NCBI GenBank assembly: GCA_031257195.1
Contig: JAIRPD010000131.1
Span: forward strand, 1 to 64,000
Length of the DNA stretch: 64,000 nucleotides
Direction of reading: 5' to 3'
Origin: Treponema sp.
Lineage (GTDB): Bacteria > Spirochaetota > Spirochaetia > Treponematales > Breznakiellaceae
Shown: positions 9,394-19,798 of the stretch, piece by piece
Numbering within the stretch: position 1 is the stretch's first letter
Layout of the letters: every line of letters begins with the position of its first letter
Made by a program: the position numbers and the translations under genes
The notes under the pieces: generated by a model
What the model saw: the letters and a program-made list of their open reading frames with translations, nothing else
Database searches by the model: none
Told to the model about the DNA's origin: nothing

Positions 9394-9428
9394 ACATAAG
9401 CCATGGGTTTTTCCCCCATGGCTTATGT
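9394..9428. repeat. Perfect 14-bp inverted repeat upstream of ppdK
   Basis: ACATAAGCCATGGG at 9394-9407 is perfectly complementary to 9415-9428, with a 7-nt T-rich loop. It sits 92 bases before the ppdK start in the glgP-ppdK gap. There is no T run after the second arm, so a plain intrinsic terminator is unlikely. It could be an operator or an mRNA hairpin. Confidence 0.6.
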
Positions 9429-9520
9429 GTTCTGTAACGCGGGGCCGGAGGACCGGCCAAGGGCCTCCCCCTTTCTTTTTCCCGCCGGATAGTATACCAT
9501 CATGGTACTGGAGGATTTTC

Positions 9521-12184
<2,664 letters not shown>

Positions 12185-12226
12185 GCCCCCGCGGGCTGGA
12201 CGCATGGGGTTCCGGTGGTACCCGAT

Positions 12227-12273
12227 GTTTGGGGCGGGTTATAGGCGGCGCGCGGCGCCGTCCCGCCCCAAAC
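12227..12273. terminator. Long GC hairpin between convergent ppdK and tonB
   Basis: GTTTGGGGCGGG at 12227-12238 pairs perfectly with CCCGCCCCAAAC at 12262-12273, with a self-complementary GC-rich loop. It is placed for bidirectional termination, but no T run follows on either side. Confidence 0.45.
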
Positions 12274-12363
12274 GCTCCGGCGAAACCCTATCTATGCCCG
12301 GGCGGATCCTGGTTCATTGCCCGCCCCTTGCCGGCGCCTTGATCTTGTATGCCCCCGCGGCGG

Positions 12364-13005
12364 CTACCGCAGGGTAAACCGCACGGGGTAACGGTAGCGA
12401 ACCGCCACCGCGGTCCCATTGGCCTGGGCGGGGCTGCCCTTAAGGCCCGTGAAGGCCCGGGCCGCCGCCTCGCCAAAGCCCCGGCCGGGGGGGTCCTCCT
12501 TGAGGACCCGCACGCTCCGCACCATTCCCAGGGGGTCCACAAAGATCTCCAGATAAACCGTGCCCTCCAGCTCCGAGCGCTGGGCTATGGGGGGGTAGAT
12601 CGTCCGCCTCCTTATTTCGTCCTCGGAAAATTTGGGCAGCTGGGAAACAAGATGCATGGGAAGGAAGTCCAGTTCCACCTCGTTTCCCGCGGGGGAATGG
12701 TCCTCCGGGACGGGCTCGTCGGTTTCGGCGATCTTTTCCGCCGCGGGACTGCTGGCCGGGACAGGCTGGGGGCGGGAAGGGGGAGGGGGGTCCTCTTCCC
12801 GGATGTCGGCGAGCTTCATCACGTCGGATCGTTCCGCCGCGGCGTTTACCACGGTCTTGATGGTAAAGACCGCCCCAAAGAGGAGGCCCAGGTGGATGAT
12901 CACCGCCGCCAGGATGGGGATAATCCGGCTTGTAAGGCTCCGGCCCCCGGCGCCGTCCCCGTTCACCGGGCGGGCCCGGTTTACCCTATTCACCGGCCAC
13001 CACAA
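12364..13005 (-). CDS. tonB: TonB energy-transducing protein
   Basis: This 213-residue protein has one N-terminal membrane anchor (IIPILAAVIIHLGLLFGAVF, about residues 28-47), a Pro-rich periplasmic linker (DPPPPSRPQPVP) and a C-terminal TonB domain (RTIYPPIAQRSELEGTVYLEIFVDP ends the first strand pair; VRYRYPVRFTLR closes it). TonB carries proton-motive energy from ExbB/ExbD to outer-membrane receptors. It is the last gene of a module that also encodes the receptor, and its start overlaps the preceding exbD by 20 bases. The linker is short, about 60 residues. Confidence 0.88.
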   Translation of the reverse strand: MWWPVNRVNRARPVNGDGAGGRSLTSRIIPILAAVIIHLGLLFGAVFTIKTVVNAAAERSDVMKLADIREEDPPPPSRPQPVPASSPAAEKIAETDEPVPEDHSPAGNEVELDFLPMHLVSQLPKFSEDEIRRRTIYPPIAQRSELEGTVYLEIFVDPLGMVRSVRVLKEDPPGRGFGEAAARAFTGLKGSPAQANGTAVAVRYRYPVRFTLR

Positions 13006-13384
13006 AACTTACCACCCGGTATTGAAGAAGCTGGAGGATCCCCAAAACACCGCTCACTTCCTTAAAGGGGGTGTTCCGGTCGGCGATAATATGGACCCGG
13101 GTATCCGGCGCCCGGCGGTACAGGTCTCCCAGGGCGTTTTCCACCGCCGCCGCTTCCGCGGGAAGGCCGTCCAGGTAGAGGGCCCCTTCCCGGTCTATCC
13201 AGATTTCCAGATTCTTTTCCGCGCTGGTCCGTTTGGCGCTCTCCGCCTCGGGGTAATCGATCTTCACTTCCCGGCGGTAGTTGATCAGCGAGACGAGCAT
13301 GATAAAGATCAGCAGCAGAAAAGCCACGTCGCTCATGGCGTTCATGGGGACCACGGGGTTGATCCGTTCCCGGCGGAGTTTCAC
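12986..13384 (-). CDS. exbD: ExbD/TolR family protein (second copy)
   Basis: The 132-residue protein has the ExbD layout: a short cytoplasmic basic N-terminus, one membrane helix (DVAFLLLIFIMLVSLINY, with the conserved Asp just before it) and a periplasmic domain ending in 'LQYRVVSFVVAGE'. Together with ExbB it forms the proton channel that powers TonB. The start overlaps the preceding exbD by 4 bases. Confidence 0.88.
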   Translation of the reverse strand: MKLRRERINPVVPMNAMSDVAFLLLIFIMLVSLINYRREVKIDYPEAESAKRTSAEKNLEIWIDREGALYLDGLPAEAAAVENALGDLYRRAPDTRVHIIADRNTPFKEVSGVLGILQLLQYRVVSFVVAGE

Positions 13385-13830
13385 CCTTCGCCCCCCCGGC
13401 CGCCGGCGGGACCGCCTTCCGGCGGGGCGCCGGCCCCGCTCATGGAAAAGGAAAAGGACTCCACGGCGTTTTTCTGGGCCAGCTCCACAAAGGACACCAC
13501 TTTCTGCCAGGGGGCCTGGCCGTCCACGGTGAGGACAACGGCGGTGTTGGGCCGGGCCGCCGCCGCGCTTTGGATTTCCCGGGCCGCCTGGTCCAGGCTA
13601 AGGGGCTGGCCCCGGAGGAAGATCCTCCCCTCCCCGTCAATGCTGAACCGGAGGACCTCGTCCCGCCGGACCACCTTGACCGAGTCTTTTTGGGGAAGGT
13701 TCATTAAAAACCCCCGGTTCACGTTGAACCCCGCGATGACGATGAAGTAGATGATCAGGAGGAAGGCCAGGTCCGAAAGGGCGCTGGAGTTCTCCACCCC
13801 CCCCCGGCCGGCGGGGCGTTTAATTCTCAT
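13381..13830 (-). CDS. exbD: ExbD/TolR family protein (first copy)
   Basis: The 149-residue protein has the ExbD membrane helix 'LAFLLIIYFIVIAGFNV' preceded by the conserved Asp (SDLAFLL), and a periplasmic domain (RFSIDGEGRIFLRG ... VVLTVDGQAPWQKVV). A Gly/Ala/Pro-rich tail follows that the second copy lacks. Two different exbD genes in tandem are common where the proteins may form mixed dimers in the ExbB pore. It overlaps exbB by 11 bases. Confidence 0.88.
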   Translation of the reverse strand: MRIKRPAGRGGVENSSALSDLAFLLIIYFIVIAGFNVNRGFLMNLPQKDSVKVVRRDEVLRFSIDGEGRIFLRGQPLSLDQAAREIQSAAAARPNTAVVLTVDGQAPWQKVVSFVELAQKNAVESFSFSMSGAGAPPEGGPAGGRGGEG

Positions 13831-14509
13831 GGGAGCTTTCCGCGCCGCCCCCGCCGCGGTCCTCGCCGCCGTTCCGGGGGGTCATGGCCAGGGCGGTGAT
13901 CAGCTCCGAGCAGGTTTGCTCGGTCCGGAGGGCAAAGCGGTCTACCACGCTGGTCAGGATGTAGTGGGACGTCATGGCGATGATCGCTATGATCAAGCCG
14001 AAAACGGTGGTGATCAGGGCCTCGTAGATGCCGTTGGCCACGATCTGGGCGTTCACTTCCGTGGCTTCGGCGATGGACCGGAAAGCGCCGATCATGCCGG
14101 AAACGGTTCCCAAAAAGCCCGTCAGGGGCGCCAGGGAGCCGATGGCGGTAAGGAAGTTAAACCCCGCCTCCAGGGAGTTGACGCAGCTTAAGGCCTTGGT
14201 CTCCACGGTTTTCTCAAGCCGGTCCTCGCTGAGTTCGGCGTGGTTTACCAGGGTCAGAAGCACCCGCGCGCCCATGCTCCTCGCCGCCAGGGGCTCCAGG
14301 AAGAGGGCCGCCTCGGCGGTTTTTCGCTCCCTGACGCGGCTCATAACCTGGGGGGCCAGGCGGTCGATTCGCAGGTCGTGCCGGAGGAGGTAGAGCGCCC
14401 GGTCTATGACAATGGCGACGGCGGCCATGGAAAAGACCAGGAGGGGCCACATGAAGACCCCGCCCATTTTAAAGAATTCCCAGAGTGAAAAAACAACGCT
14501 TCCTTCCAT
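13820..14509 (-). CDS. exbB: ExbB/TolQ/MotA family proton channel protein
   Basis: This roughly 230-residue protein has three membrane helices: near the N-terminus (MWPLLVFSMAAVAIVIDRALY) and a later pair around 'TAIGSLAPLTGFLGTVSGMIGAF' and 'EALITTVFGLIIAIIAMTSHY'. The motif GLLGTV-like 'GFLGTVSGM' is the ExbB/TolQ signature. GGGAGG lies 4 bases before the ATG at 14509; an in-frame ATG at 14521 would overlap that site and is less likely. It forms the stator-like channel with the two ExbD proteins. Confidence 0.9.
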   Translation of the reverse strand: MEGSVVFSLWEFFKMGGVFMWPLLVFSMAAVAIVIDRALYLLRHDLRIDRLAPQVMSRVRERKTAEAALFLEPLAARSMGARVLLTLVNHAELSEDRLEKTVETKALSCVNSLEAGFNFLTAIGSLAPLTGFLGTVSGMIGAFRSIAEATEVNAQIVANGIYEALITTVFGLIIAIIAMTSHYILTSVVDRFALRTEQTCSELITALAMTPRNGGEDRGGGGAESSHEN

Positions 14510-14530
14510 ACTTCCTCCCATAACCGTCCG

Positions 14531-15460
14531 TTAGGTGCCCGGTTTTTCAAAAACGGTTTCCGTCGTTATTGTTTGTATAATATCATTCCACCGGTAGGCA
14601 AGATAGATCCACCCCGGGGCCTCTTCCCAATCCCTCAGCAGGGCCCCCGAGTCCCGCAGGGGCCGCAGCTCTTCCGGCAAAAGAACGGCGGTGTACGCGG
14701 CGTTCCAGCGGATATCTTCCGCCCAAACCCACCGGGCCTCCGGCCCCGCCGCGGCGGCGTAGGCGGGGGGACGTTTTTTCGCCTTGACCAGTTCCGGGAA
14801 AAGAACCGGCCTCCAGTACTCCTCAAAGGCCTCCTGGCCGGAAAAACCGCCCCCGGGGCCGCCGCCTTTGGCGCCGTTTCCCCCGCCCCCGGCGGGCCGG
14901 TCCTCGTAATTCCGCATCCATTCCGTCAGGGCGGCGATCCGTTCCCGCCGGTTCCGCAGGGCCGTCAGGGCCGCCGTCCCGGAAAGCCGGGTGTCGAAGC
15001 GGCGGAGGCGGCCCCAGGAAAGGTCCGCGGCCTCCAGGCGGCGCAGTTTCATCACCCGGGCGTTCCCTTCCTCCCGGAACGAGCCCTCCCCGGAAAGGTC
15101 CAGGGTAAATTCATTCCACCCCGGCTGGGCGGAAACAAGAAAGGACGCGGCCAGGGGACGAAGGATTGTCCCGGCAGGGCCGCCGGGAGACTCGGTTAAG
15201 TAGAACGATAGGGCGGGCCATTCTTTTAACGTCAGGATCAGGACCGGGTCCCCGTTCTTTAGAAGCGCCCGGCGGAGGGTCATCCCCGGGGAAAACCCTC
15301 CGAAGTTCCCGGGTCGGGATTCCGCGGTTTCCAGGATTTTCGCGGCCCAGGGCGAGCCGGTCAGCCCGTCCAGCGCCCGCCCGGGCTTTTCCGCCAGGGA
15401 GACGCAGGCGGCGCAGAGGAGGGCGGCGGCGGGGTAAAGCAGACGGGTCGCGGTTTTCAT
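14531..15460 (-). CDS. Lipoprotein in TonB operon, function unknown
   Basis: The predicted start MKTATRLLYPAAALLCAAC gives a lipoprotein signal with lipobox LCAAC at residues 15-19. The mature protein of about 290 residues has no family I can recognise. It contains a Gly-rich spacer near residue 205. It lies between the TonB-dependent receptor and exbB, so it may be a surface or periplasmic substrate-binding partner of the receptor; that is inferred from position. A GTG at 15478 could add six residues, but the ATG gives a better signal peptide. Confidence 0.65.
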   Translation of the reverse strand: MKTATRLLYPAAALLCAACVSLAEKPGRALDGLTGSPWAAKILETAESRPGNFGGFSPGMTLRRALLKNGDPVLILTLKEWPALSFYLTESPGGPAGTILRPLAASFLVSAQPGWNEFTLDLSGEGSFREEGNARVMKLRRLEAADLSWGRLRRFDTRLSGTAALTALRNRRERIAALTEWMRNYEDRPAGGGGNGAKGGGPGGGFSGQEAFEEYWRPVLFPELVKAKKRPPAYAAAAGPEARWVWAEDIRWNAAYTAVLLPEELRPLRDSGALLRDWEEAPGWIYLAYRWNDIIQTITTETVFEKPGT

Positions 15461-15465
15461 GTTCG

Positions 15466-17928
15466 TCAATAACTCCACTTAACGCCAAAGGTAAGGAGGG
15501 GAATGGGAAGATCATAACTGGCAATCCGGCTTCCGGGGGTCTCCCTGCCCGTGTTGGCGTCAAAGTCCTTAACGGTTTCCGCCCGGTACGCCAGGGAAAG
15601 AAGATTCTCCAGGCTCAGGTAGATTTCCCGCCGGGCCTTTCCGTTTTTATGAAAAGAAAAAAACGAAAGCTTTACATCCAGGGGTATAACCCAGCCCGCC
15701 CGGCTGTCGTTGGCGTAGGTCTGGATCCGTTTCCACGGCGGGGGAGGCCCCGGCACTTCGTTATCGTCCACAATCGCCACCGTTTTTGGGATGGGGACGC
15801 CGCTGGCTAGGCTGAACCGGGTAGACAGGTGAACCGCCTGCACGGGCTTGTAGTTAAGGATCAGGTGCAAGGTGTGGAAACGGTGAAAGTCCGGGTAGTA
15901 CCAATCCCCGAAATTCTTGGACTGGCTGCCGCTCTGGGGGTCCCGGTACCGGGCGTTGATGTAGGAATAGGCGATCCAGCCGTCCCAATAGCGGGAGTCG
16001 AACTTCTGGAGCATACAGTCGAAACCCCAGATAAAGGCCTGACCGTCAAAGAAGTAATCGATCTTTTGGGACCCCCTGGGATTTTGACTGTCCTCTTCCG
16101 CCTTAACATAGGAACGGTCAAAGACATATTTAACGTAGCCCTCCAGGGTAAAGGTGAGCCCCCAGGCAAGGTCGATCTTGGTACCCGCCAGGTTTGTCCA
16201 GGACTGGTTCATGGTCGATGTCCAGCCGCTTATGTCGCTCCGGCCCTCAATGTTCTGCAGATCGTTGTCAATGGAGGAAAAGAGCCCCGTCCCAAAGGTA
16301 AGGCTCAGGGAATCCACCGGTCCCGCCCCCTCCAAAAGGTTAAGGTCCAGGTTCAGCCGGGGGTTCACCGTGGGGATTCCCGGCAGGACAAAGTCCTTCC
16401 CGGCCAGGAGGAAGTGATCCCCCCGGAGCCCCAGTTCCAGGCCGTAGCGGCGGTTTTCCGGCCGGTATTCCAGAACGGTATAGAGGGCGGAGGAAAGGCC
16501 GTGGTTCTTGACGTTAAATTCCAGGTCGGTTACCAGGGGATTCGCGGAACCATTCAACCGGTGGTAGCGCTGATTCCGGTTCCAGCGGCTGTACCGTTCC
16601 TCCATTCCCAGGGCGAGCAGGAACCCCCCGCCCAGGTCCCGGTCCAGATCAAAGCGGGCCTGGACGTTCACGGTCCTGTCGGAAAGAAAAAGGTCCAGGT
16701 CGTCCAGGGAAGTGGGGGTAACCTCCCGGTTTTCGCTGTGGACCTTCCCGGTCAGATCGCTCCGCAGCAGCCCCGCCCCCAGCCGGAACCGGAGCAGGGT
16801 GTCCTCCCGGGGGTTGTAGCCAAGCCCCGAGGTAAGAAAGCCCAGCTTGTTATCCCAGAAAAACTCCCCCTCGTAGGCGCTGGCCGCGGCGTAGTCCGTG
16901 TAGCTGGCCCCCACCCCGTCGCCGCCGAAGAAACCATTCAGGGAAAGGGAAAGGTCCGTGGAAAAGGCGTAGGACGCGGACAGGGCGGAACTTCGGATAT
17001 AGGGGGCGGTGGAAACGGCGTTGATCAGGTCGAGGCTTTCGCTGTCCACCACCTTGCTCAGCTGTTTCGCCCCCCAGACAAACGCGTCCCAGTAGGTGAT
17101 CTTCCCCATCAGAAAAACGCCCCCGCCCCTTTCCGGCGCCGTTTTTCCCAGGGGGAGGGAAACGTTGGCGTTGGCGGAGCTGGTGGAAACCGCCAGGTCC
17201 ACCTCCGCGGCGTCCGGGGAGGGGCTTTTGGCCCGGATGTCCAGAAGCCCCGAGATGGTGTGGCCGTACCGGGCGGAGAAGATCCCGTGGGAGAGGCGGG
17301 CGCTTTCCACCATCTTGGGATCGAAGATCGAGAAGACCCCGCCCCAATGGTAGGGCCGCTCCACGTAAAACCCGTCAAAGACCGCCGTAATATCCGAGGG
17401 CTCCCCCCCCCGGACGGAGGGCATGGACATGTACCCCCCCACGTAGCCCACCCCCGGCAGGAGCTTTACCGCCCGCATAACATCTTCCACAAACCCCGAC
17501 TCCGCCTGCCGGGCCAGGTCCCTGCCGGAGATCCCCACGCTCCGGCCGCTTACCGTTTCCCCGCTGGGCCGGGCCGCCTCAATAACCAGTTCCCGCTCGG
17601 TTACGGCTCCCCGCAGCCGGAGGGCCGCGGTATAGGCCGCCGTTCCCGGGGGCACGGAAAACCGGCCGCTCTGGTACCCCGGATAGCTGATCCGGAGGAT
17701 CGCCGCCCGGTCTTCCGGGACGGACAGCCGGGCCCTTCCCATCCGGTCGCCGGTAACCTCCGAGCCGTCTTCCAAAAGGACCTTTGCCCCCTCCAGGGGG
17801 ATCTCCAGGTCCGCGTCGATGATGGTCACGGTAAGGTCCAGGGAGAAGAGCCGGGGGGCGGCGAGGGCGAGGAGGCAAAGCAGGGGAGCGAGGGCGCGAA
17901 ACGGGCTGGTTTTTGAGATCCGGGACAT
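15466..17928 (-). CDS. TonB-dependent outer-membrane receptor
   Basis: The 820-residue protein has a signal peptide (ALAPLLCLLALAAPRLFS) and an N-terminal beta-sandwich of the carboxypeptidase-regulatory type (residues 30-110). The plug domain follows (FVEDVMRAVKLLPGVGY ... PSVRGGEPSDITAVFDGF), then a long barrel with alternating aromatic strands ending in Tyr (FGVKWSY). Such receptors import large or scarce nutrients using TonB energy. The substrate cannot be read from the sequence; no haem or cobalamin motif is seen. It is the first gene of an operon with a lipoprotein, exbB, two exbD and tonB. Confidence 0.88.
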   Translation of the reverse strand: MSRISKTSPFRALAPLLCLLALAAPRLFSLDLTVTIIDADLEIPLEGAKVLLEDGSEVTGDRMGRARLSVPEDRAAILRISYPGYQSGRFSVPPGTAAYTAALRLRGAVTERELVIEAARPSGETVSGRSVGISGRDLARQAESGFVEDVMRAVKLLPGVGYVGGYMSMPSVRGGEPSDITAVFDGFYVERPYHWGGVFSIFDPKMVESARLSHGIFSARYGHTISGLLDIRAKSPSPDAAEVDLAVSTSSANANVSLPLGKTAPERGGGVFLMGKITYWDAFVWGAKQLSKVVDSESLDLINAVSTAPYIRSSALSASYAFSTDLSLSLNGFFGGDGVGASYTDYAAASAYEGEFFWDNKLGFLTSGLGYNPREDTLLRFRLGAGLLRSDLTGKVHSENREVTPTSLDDLDLFLSDRTVNVQARFDLDRDLGGGFLLALGMEERYSRWNRNQRYHRLNGSANPLVTDLEFNVKNHGLSSALYTVLEYRPENRRYGLELGLRGDHFLLAGKDFVLPGIPTVNPRLNLDLNLLEGAGPVDSLSLTFGTGLFSSIDNDLQNIEGRSDISGWTSTMNQSWTNLAGTKIDLAWGLTFTLEGYVKYVFDRSYVKAEEDSQNPRGSQKIDYFFDGQAFIWGFDCMLQKFDSRYWDGWIAYSYINARYRDPQSGSQSKNFGDWYYPDFHRFHTLHLILNYKPVQAVHLSTRFSLASGVPIPKTVAIVDDNEVPGPPPPWKRIQTYANDSRAGWVIPLDVKLSFFSFHKNGKARREIYLSLENLLSLAYRAETVKDFDANTGRETPGSRIASYDLPIPLLTFGVKWSY

Positions 17929-17999
17929 ACAATATACTCAGTATAGACCGGGTTTCCCGGCTAAAACAAGCGGGCGCGCCCCGCCGGGGTAACTTTTTG

Positions 18000-18028
18000 T
18001 TGACAAACCGCGTATGATTTGGTAAACT
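18000..18028 (+). promoter_or_regulatory. Sigma-70 promoter for the exported protein gene at 18149
   Basis: TTGACA at 18000-18005 is followed after exactly 17 bases by TAAACT at 18023-18028. The gene start is about 120 bases downstream, behind a repeat-containing leader. Confidence 0.7.
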
Positions 18029-18054
18029 CATTAGCTGGGCGGGCGACATAGGTA

Positions 18055-18138
18055 GAGTTAAACCCCGGGGGCGCGGGTCAAATCCCTGAGAGGTATGGGT
18101 TAAATCCCCGGAGGGGTGGGTTGAATCCCGGGGGATAA
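18055..18138 (+). repeat. Four imperfect tandem repeats (21-22 bp) in a 5' leader
   Basis: Units starting near 18055, 18075, 18097 and 18118 share the pattern GGGTYAAATCCCNGRGGGG. They lie between the promoter and the ribosome binding site (AAGGAGG, 18137-18143) of the downstream gene. Each unit can pair with itself or with its neighbours, so alternative mRNA structures are possible. Confidence 0.6.
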
Positions 18139-18148
18139 GGAGGTTGCT

Positions 18149-19270
18149 GTGAGGGGAAGACGCGTCTTTTTCTTGAGTTTCGCCGCGTTCCTCCTGTTTT
18201 CCGCCCTTTCCCTCTCCGCCCAAAGCAGCCGGACCGACATCAAGATATATATCCTCCGCCCCGAGTCCAAGCCGGGGATCCACGAGCAGGAGGACTTCTT
18301 CGCCGAGCAGTTCAAATCGGAGATCACCGCCGCCAAGTACACCGTTACCGACAACCGGGACGACGCGGACTACCTGATCCAGCTTATCATCGAGGAAAAC
18401 GAGTACTGGGGGGAGGAGGACGAAAAGCGCTACCTCCTCACCCCCATCCTTATCCGGGCGGAGGAGGGGACGGAGGTTGTCCGCTTTTCCTGGCCCTTCA
18501 CGGACATGACCGAGATGTACCAGTGGAACCTCTTCCTCGTCTACGAGGCCATGGCCAACGTGCCCATGACCAAGGAGCTGGAGGAGGGCGCCAGGACCAT
18601 CGTGGAGAAGGAGGTGGTTCCGGAGCGGGACGACCGGTGGCGGAACAAGTGGGTGTATTTCAATTTCAGCGCCGGGGCGGATATGACCTACCTGGTGCGG
18701 CGGGGGACCACCCAGACGGAGCAGGGGATGGTAACCCCCTCGGCGCTGGTGGGGGTGGAGTTCCATTTTATGGATAAGCTGTCCCTGGAACTGGACGTGA
18801 TCCGGGCGCGGATGCTCCACGACATGGATCGGTACTACCTTATCTACGGTCCCTCGGCGGCGCTCAAGTGGGTGTTCAAGCCGGAGGATTTTTTGATGAT
18901 CGAGCCCTACGCGGGGGCGGAGTACGGGAAGCCGCTCACGGGGACCGACGCGACGGGGCTGATGTCGCTGATGGACGACCGGGTGCCGTGGCTGTCGGGG
19001 ATAGCCGGGGTGCAGGTGGGGATGCGCGGGGGCGACCGGGGGGCCATTGTGCTTGACCTGGGGGTGTCGTACAGCCTCCTGGGGAACTGGCGGCTTAATG
19101 GGCGGGACCGGGACTACGGGACGATGCGATTCAGTTTTTCCGTGGGTTACAAGCTGGGGTTCCTGGACCGGAAGAAGACGCCGGCGGCGGGGCCGGGGGA
19201 AACCGTGAAAACCACGGAAACCCCGGACGCGCCGGAGGCCGCCCCGGTGGCGGGAACCCCCGGGAACTAG
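18149..19270 (+). CDS. Exported beta-rich protein, function unknown
   Basis: The 373-residue protein starts at a GTG behind a strong AAGGAGG. It has a clear signal peptide (FFLSFAAFLLFSALSLSAQ). The first half (KIYILRPESKPGIHEQEDFF...DADYLIQLIIEEN) is a mixed alpha/beta domain. The second half has alternating strands (FNFSAGADMTYLV, FMDKLSLELDVI, RFSFSVGYKLGFL) like an outer-membrane beta-barrel, then a Pro/Thr-rich tail. I do not recognise the family. It stands alone with its own promoter and a repeated leader, and the nearest downstream gene is a tRNA on the other strand. Confidence 0.65.
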   Translation: MRGRRVFFLSFAAFLLFSALSLSAQSSRTDIKIYILRPESKPGIHEQEDFFAEQFKSEITAAKYTVTDNRDDADYLIQLIIEENEYWGEEDEKRYLLTPILIRAEEGTEVVRFSWPFTDMTEMYQWNLFLVYEAMANVPMTKELEEGARTIVEKEVVPERDDRWRNKWVYFNFSAGADMTYLVRRGTTQTEQGMVTPSALVGVEFHFMDKLSLELDVIRARMLHDMDRYYLIYGPSAALKWVFKPEDFLMIEPYAGAEYGKPLTGTDATGLMSLMDDRVPWLSGIAGVQVGMRGGDRGAIVLDLGVSYSLLGNWRLNGRDRDYGTMRFSFSVGYKLGFLDRKKTPAAGPGETVKTTETPDAPEAAPVAGTPGN

Positions 19271-19294
19271 CGGCTTCGCCCCCGCCGGTTTATT

Positions 19295-19368
19295 CGCGAC
19301 ACGGCCGGCTCGAACGGCCCACCTGCTGCTTAGAAGGCAGCTGCTCTATCCAGATGAGCTAGTGTCGC
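19295..19368 (-). tRNA. tRNA-Arg (anticodon TCT)
   Basis: Full cloverleaf on the minus strand: acceptor GCGACAC/GTGTCGC, D stem GCTC/GAGC, anticodon stem GCTGC/GCAGC with loop CTTCTAA, T arm GGCCG-TTCGAGC-CGGCC and discriminator G. CCA is not encoded. A promoter with the same leader as tRNA-Arg(CCG) at 23258 lies directly upstream. Confidence 0.95.
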
Positions 19369-19402
19369 GTTTTTTCAGCTTTTTCGCCCATTTTTTCGTA
19401 CT

Positions 19403-19432
19403 ATGGTATCACAGAGTAACCCGCGCTATCAA
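19403..19432 (-). promoter_or_regulatory. Promoter of tRNA-Arg(TCT)
   Basis: Reading the minus strand, TTGATA (19432-19427) is followed after 18 bases by TACCAT (19408-19403). The leader from there to the tRNA ends in AAAATGGGCGAAAAAGCTG, nearly identical to the leader before tRNA-Arg(CCG). Confidence 0.55.
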
Positions 19433-19542
19433 TGGTTTTTTCCAAATTCCCGGCCTTTTCTCAAAAACTGTCGATCCGGGTATCGATCCGGCCTCTGGCG
19501 GCTCCCCCATATTCACCCCCTGGCGATCACCCGTAATCAGGG

Positions 19543-19730
19543 TTATAGGCCGTGTTTTTTCAACTCATTCCGCACAAACCATAAACCGATCGCGATAACA
19601 AAAAGCGATATGGTTACAATAACACGAACAACTACGTTTAATCCCCTGTCCAGTTTTTTATAGTGTCAATAGCGCTTAGTATGCCGGCGATGGTCGCTAT
19701 TGTGACAAATAACTCAATCGCCCGCCTCAA
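19543..19730 (-). pseudogene. Small two-helix membrane protein split by a -1 shift (pseudogene or recoded gene)
   Basis: Two overlapping minus-strand frames each encode one hydrophobic helix. The upstream frame reads AIELFVTIATIAGILSAID, then TIKNWTGD and a TAA at 19638-19640. The downstream frame reads LNVVVRVIVTISLFVIAIG, then LWFVRNELKKHGL and a TAA at 19543-19545. They join through a -1 shift at ATA AAA AAC (19661-19653), which is the classic slippery heptamer A_AAA_AAC placed exactly in the zero frame. The joined product would be about 60-65 residues, like a small bitopic or holin-sized protein. No ATG or good ribosome binding site is seen; the only likely start is a TTG at 19730. Frameshift decay or an error in the six-A run is as likely as true recoding. 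Confidence 0.4.
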
Positions 19731-19798
19731 CCGGCTTGCCGGACGTGCGGGCCCGGCGCTTGAAAAAAATGGTTCCGGGGTTTATTCTAATTCCTACC

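Larger units (their letters stand above)
19369..19798. other. Gene-poor stretch of 430 bases
   Basis: This stretch between tRNA-Arg(TCT) and the M48 protease gene is visibly poorer in G+C than its surroundings. It holds the tRNA promoter/leader (19369-19432), an upstream zone similar to the one before tRNA-Arg(CCG) (to about 19505), and the split small-membrane-protein frame at 19543-19730 on the minus strand. I see no other gene. Confidence 0.6.

Noticed and set aside
12185-12363. Small gene between ppdK and tonB
   Set aside because: Frames are Arg/Pro-rich and the stretch is mostly a large hairpin; no start signal.
18055-18138. Riboswitch in the leader of the gene at 18149
   Set aside because: The leader consists of simple tandem repeats; I could not place any known riboswitch core.
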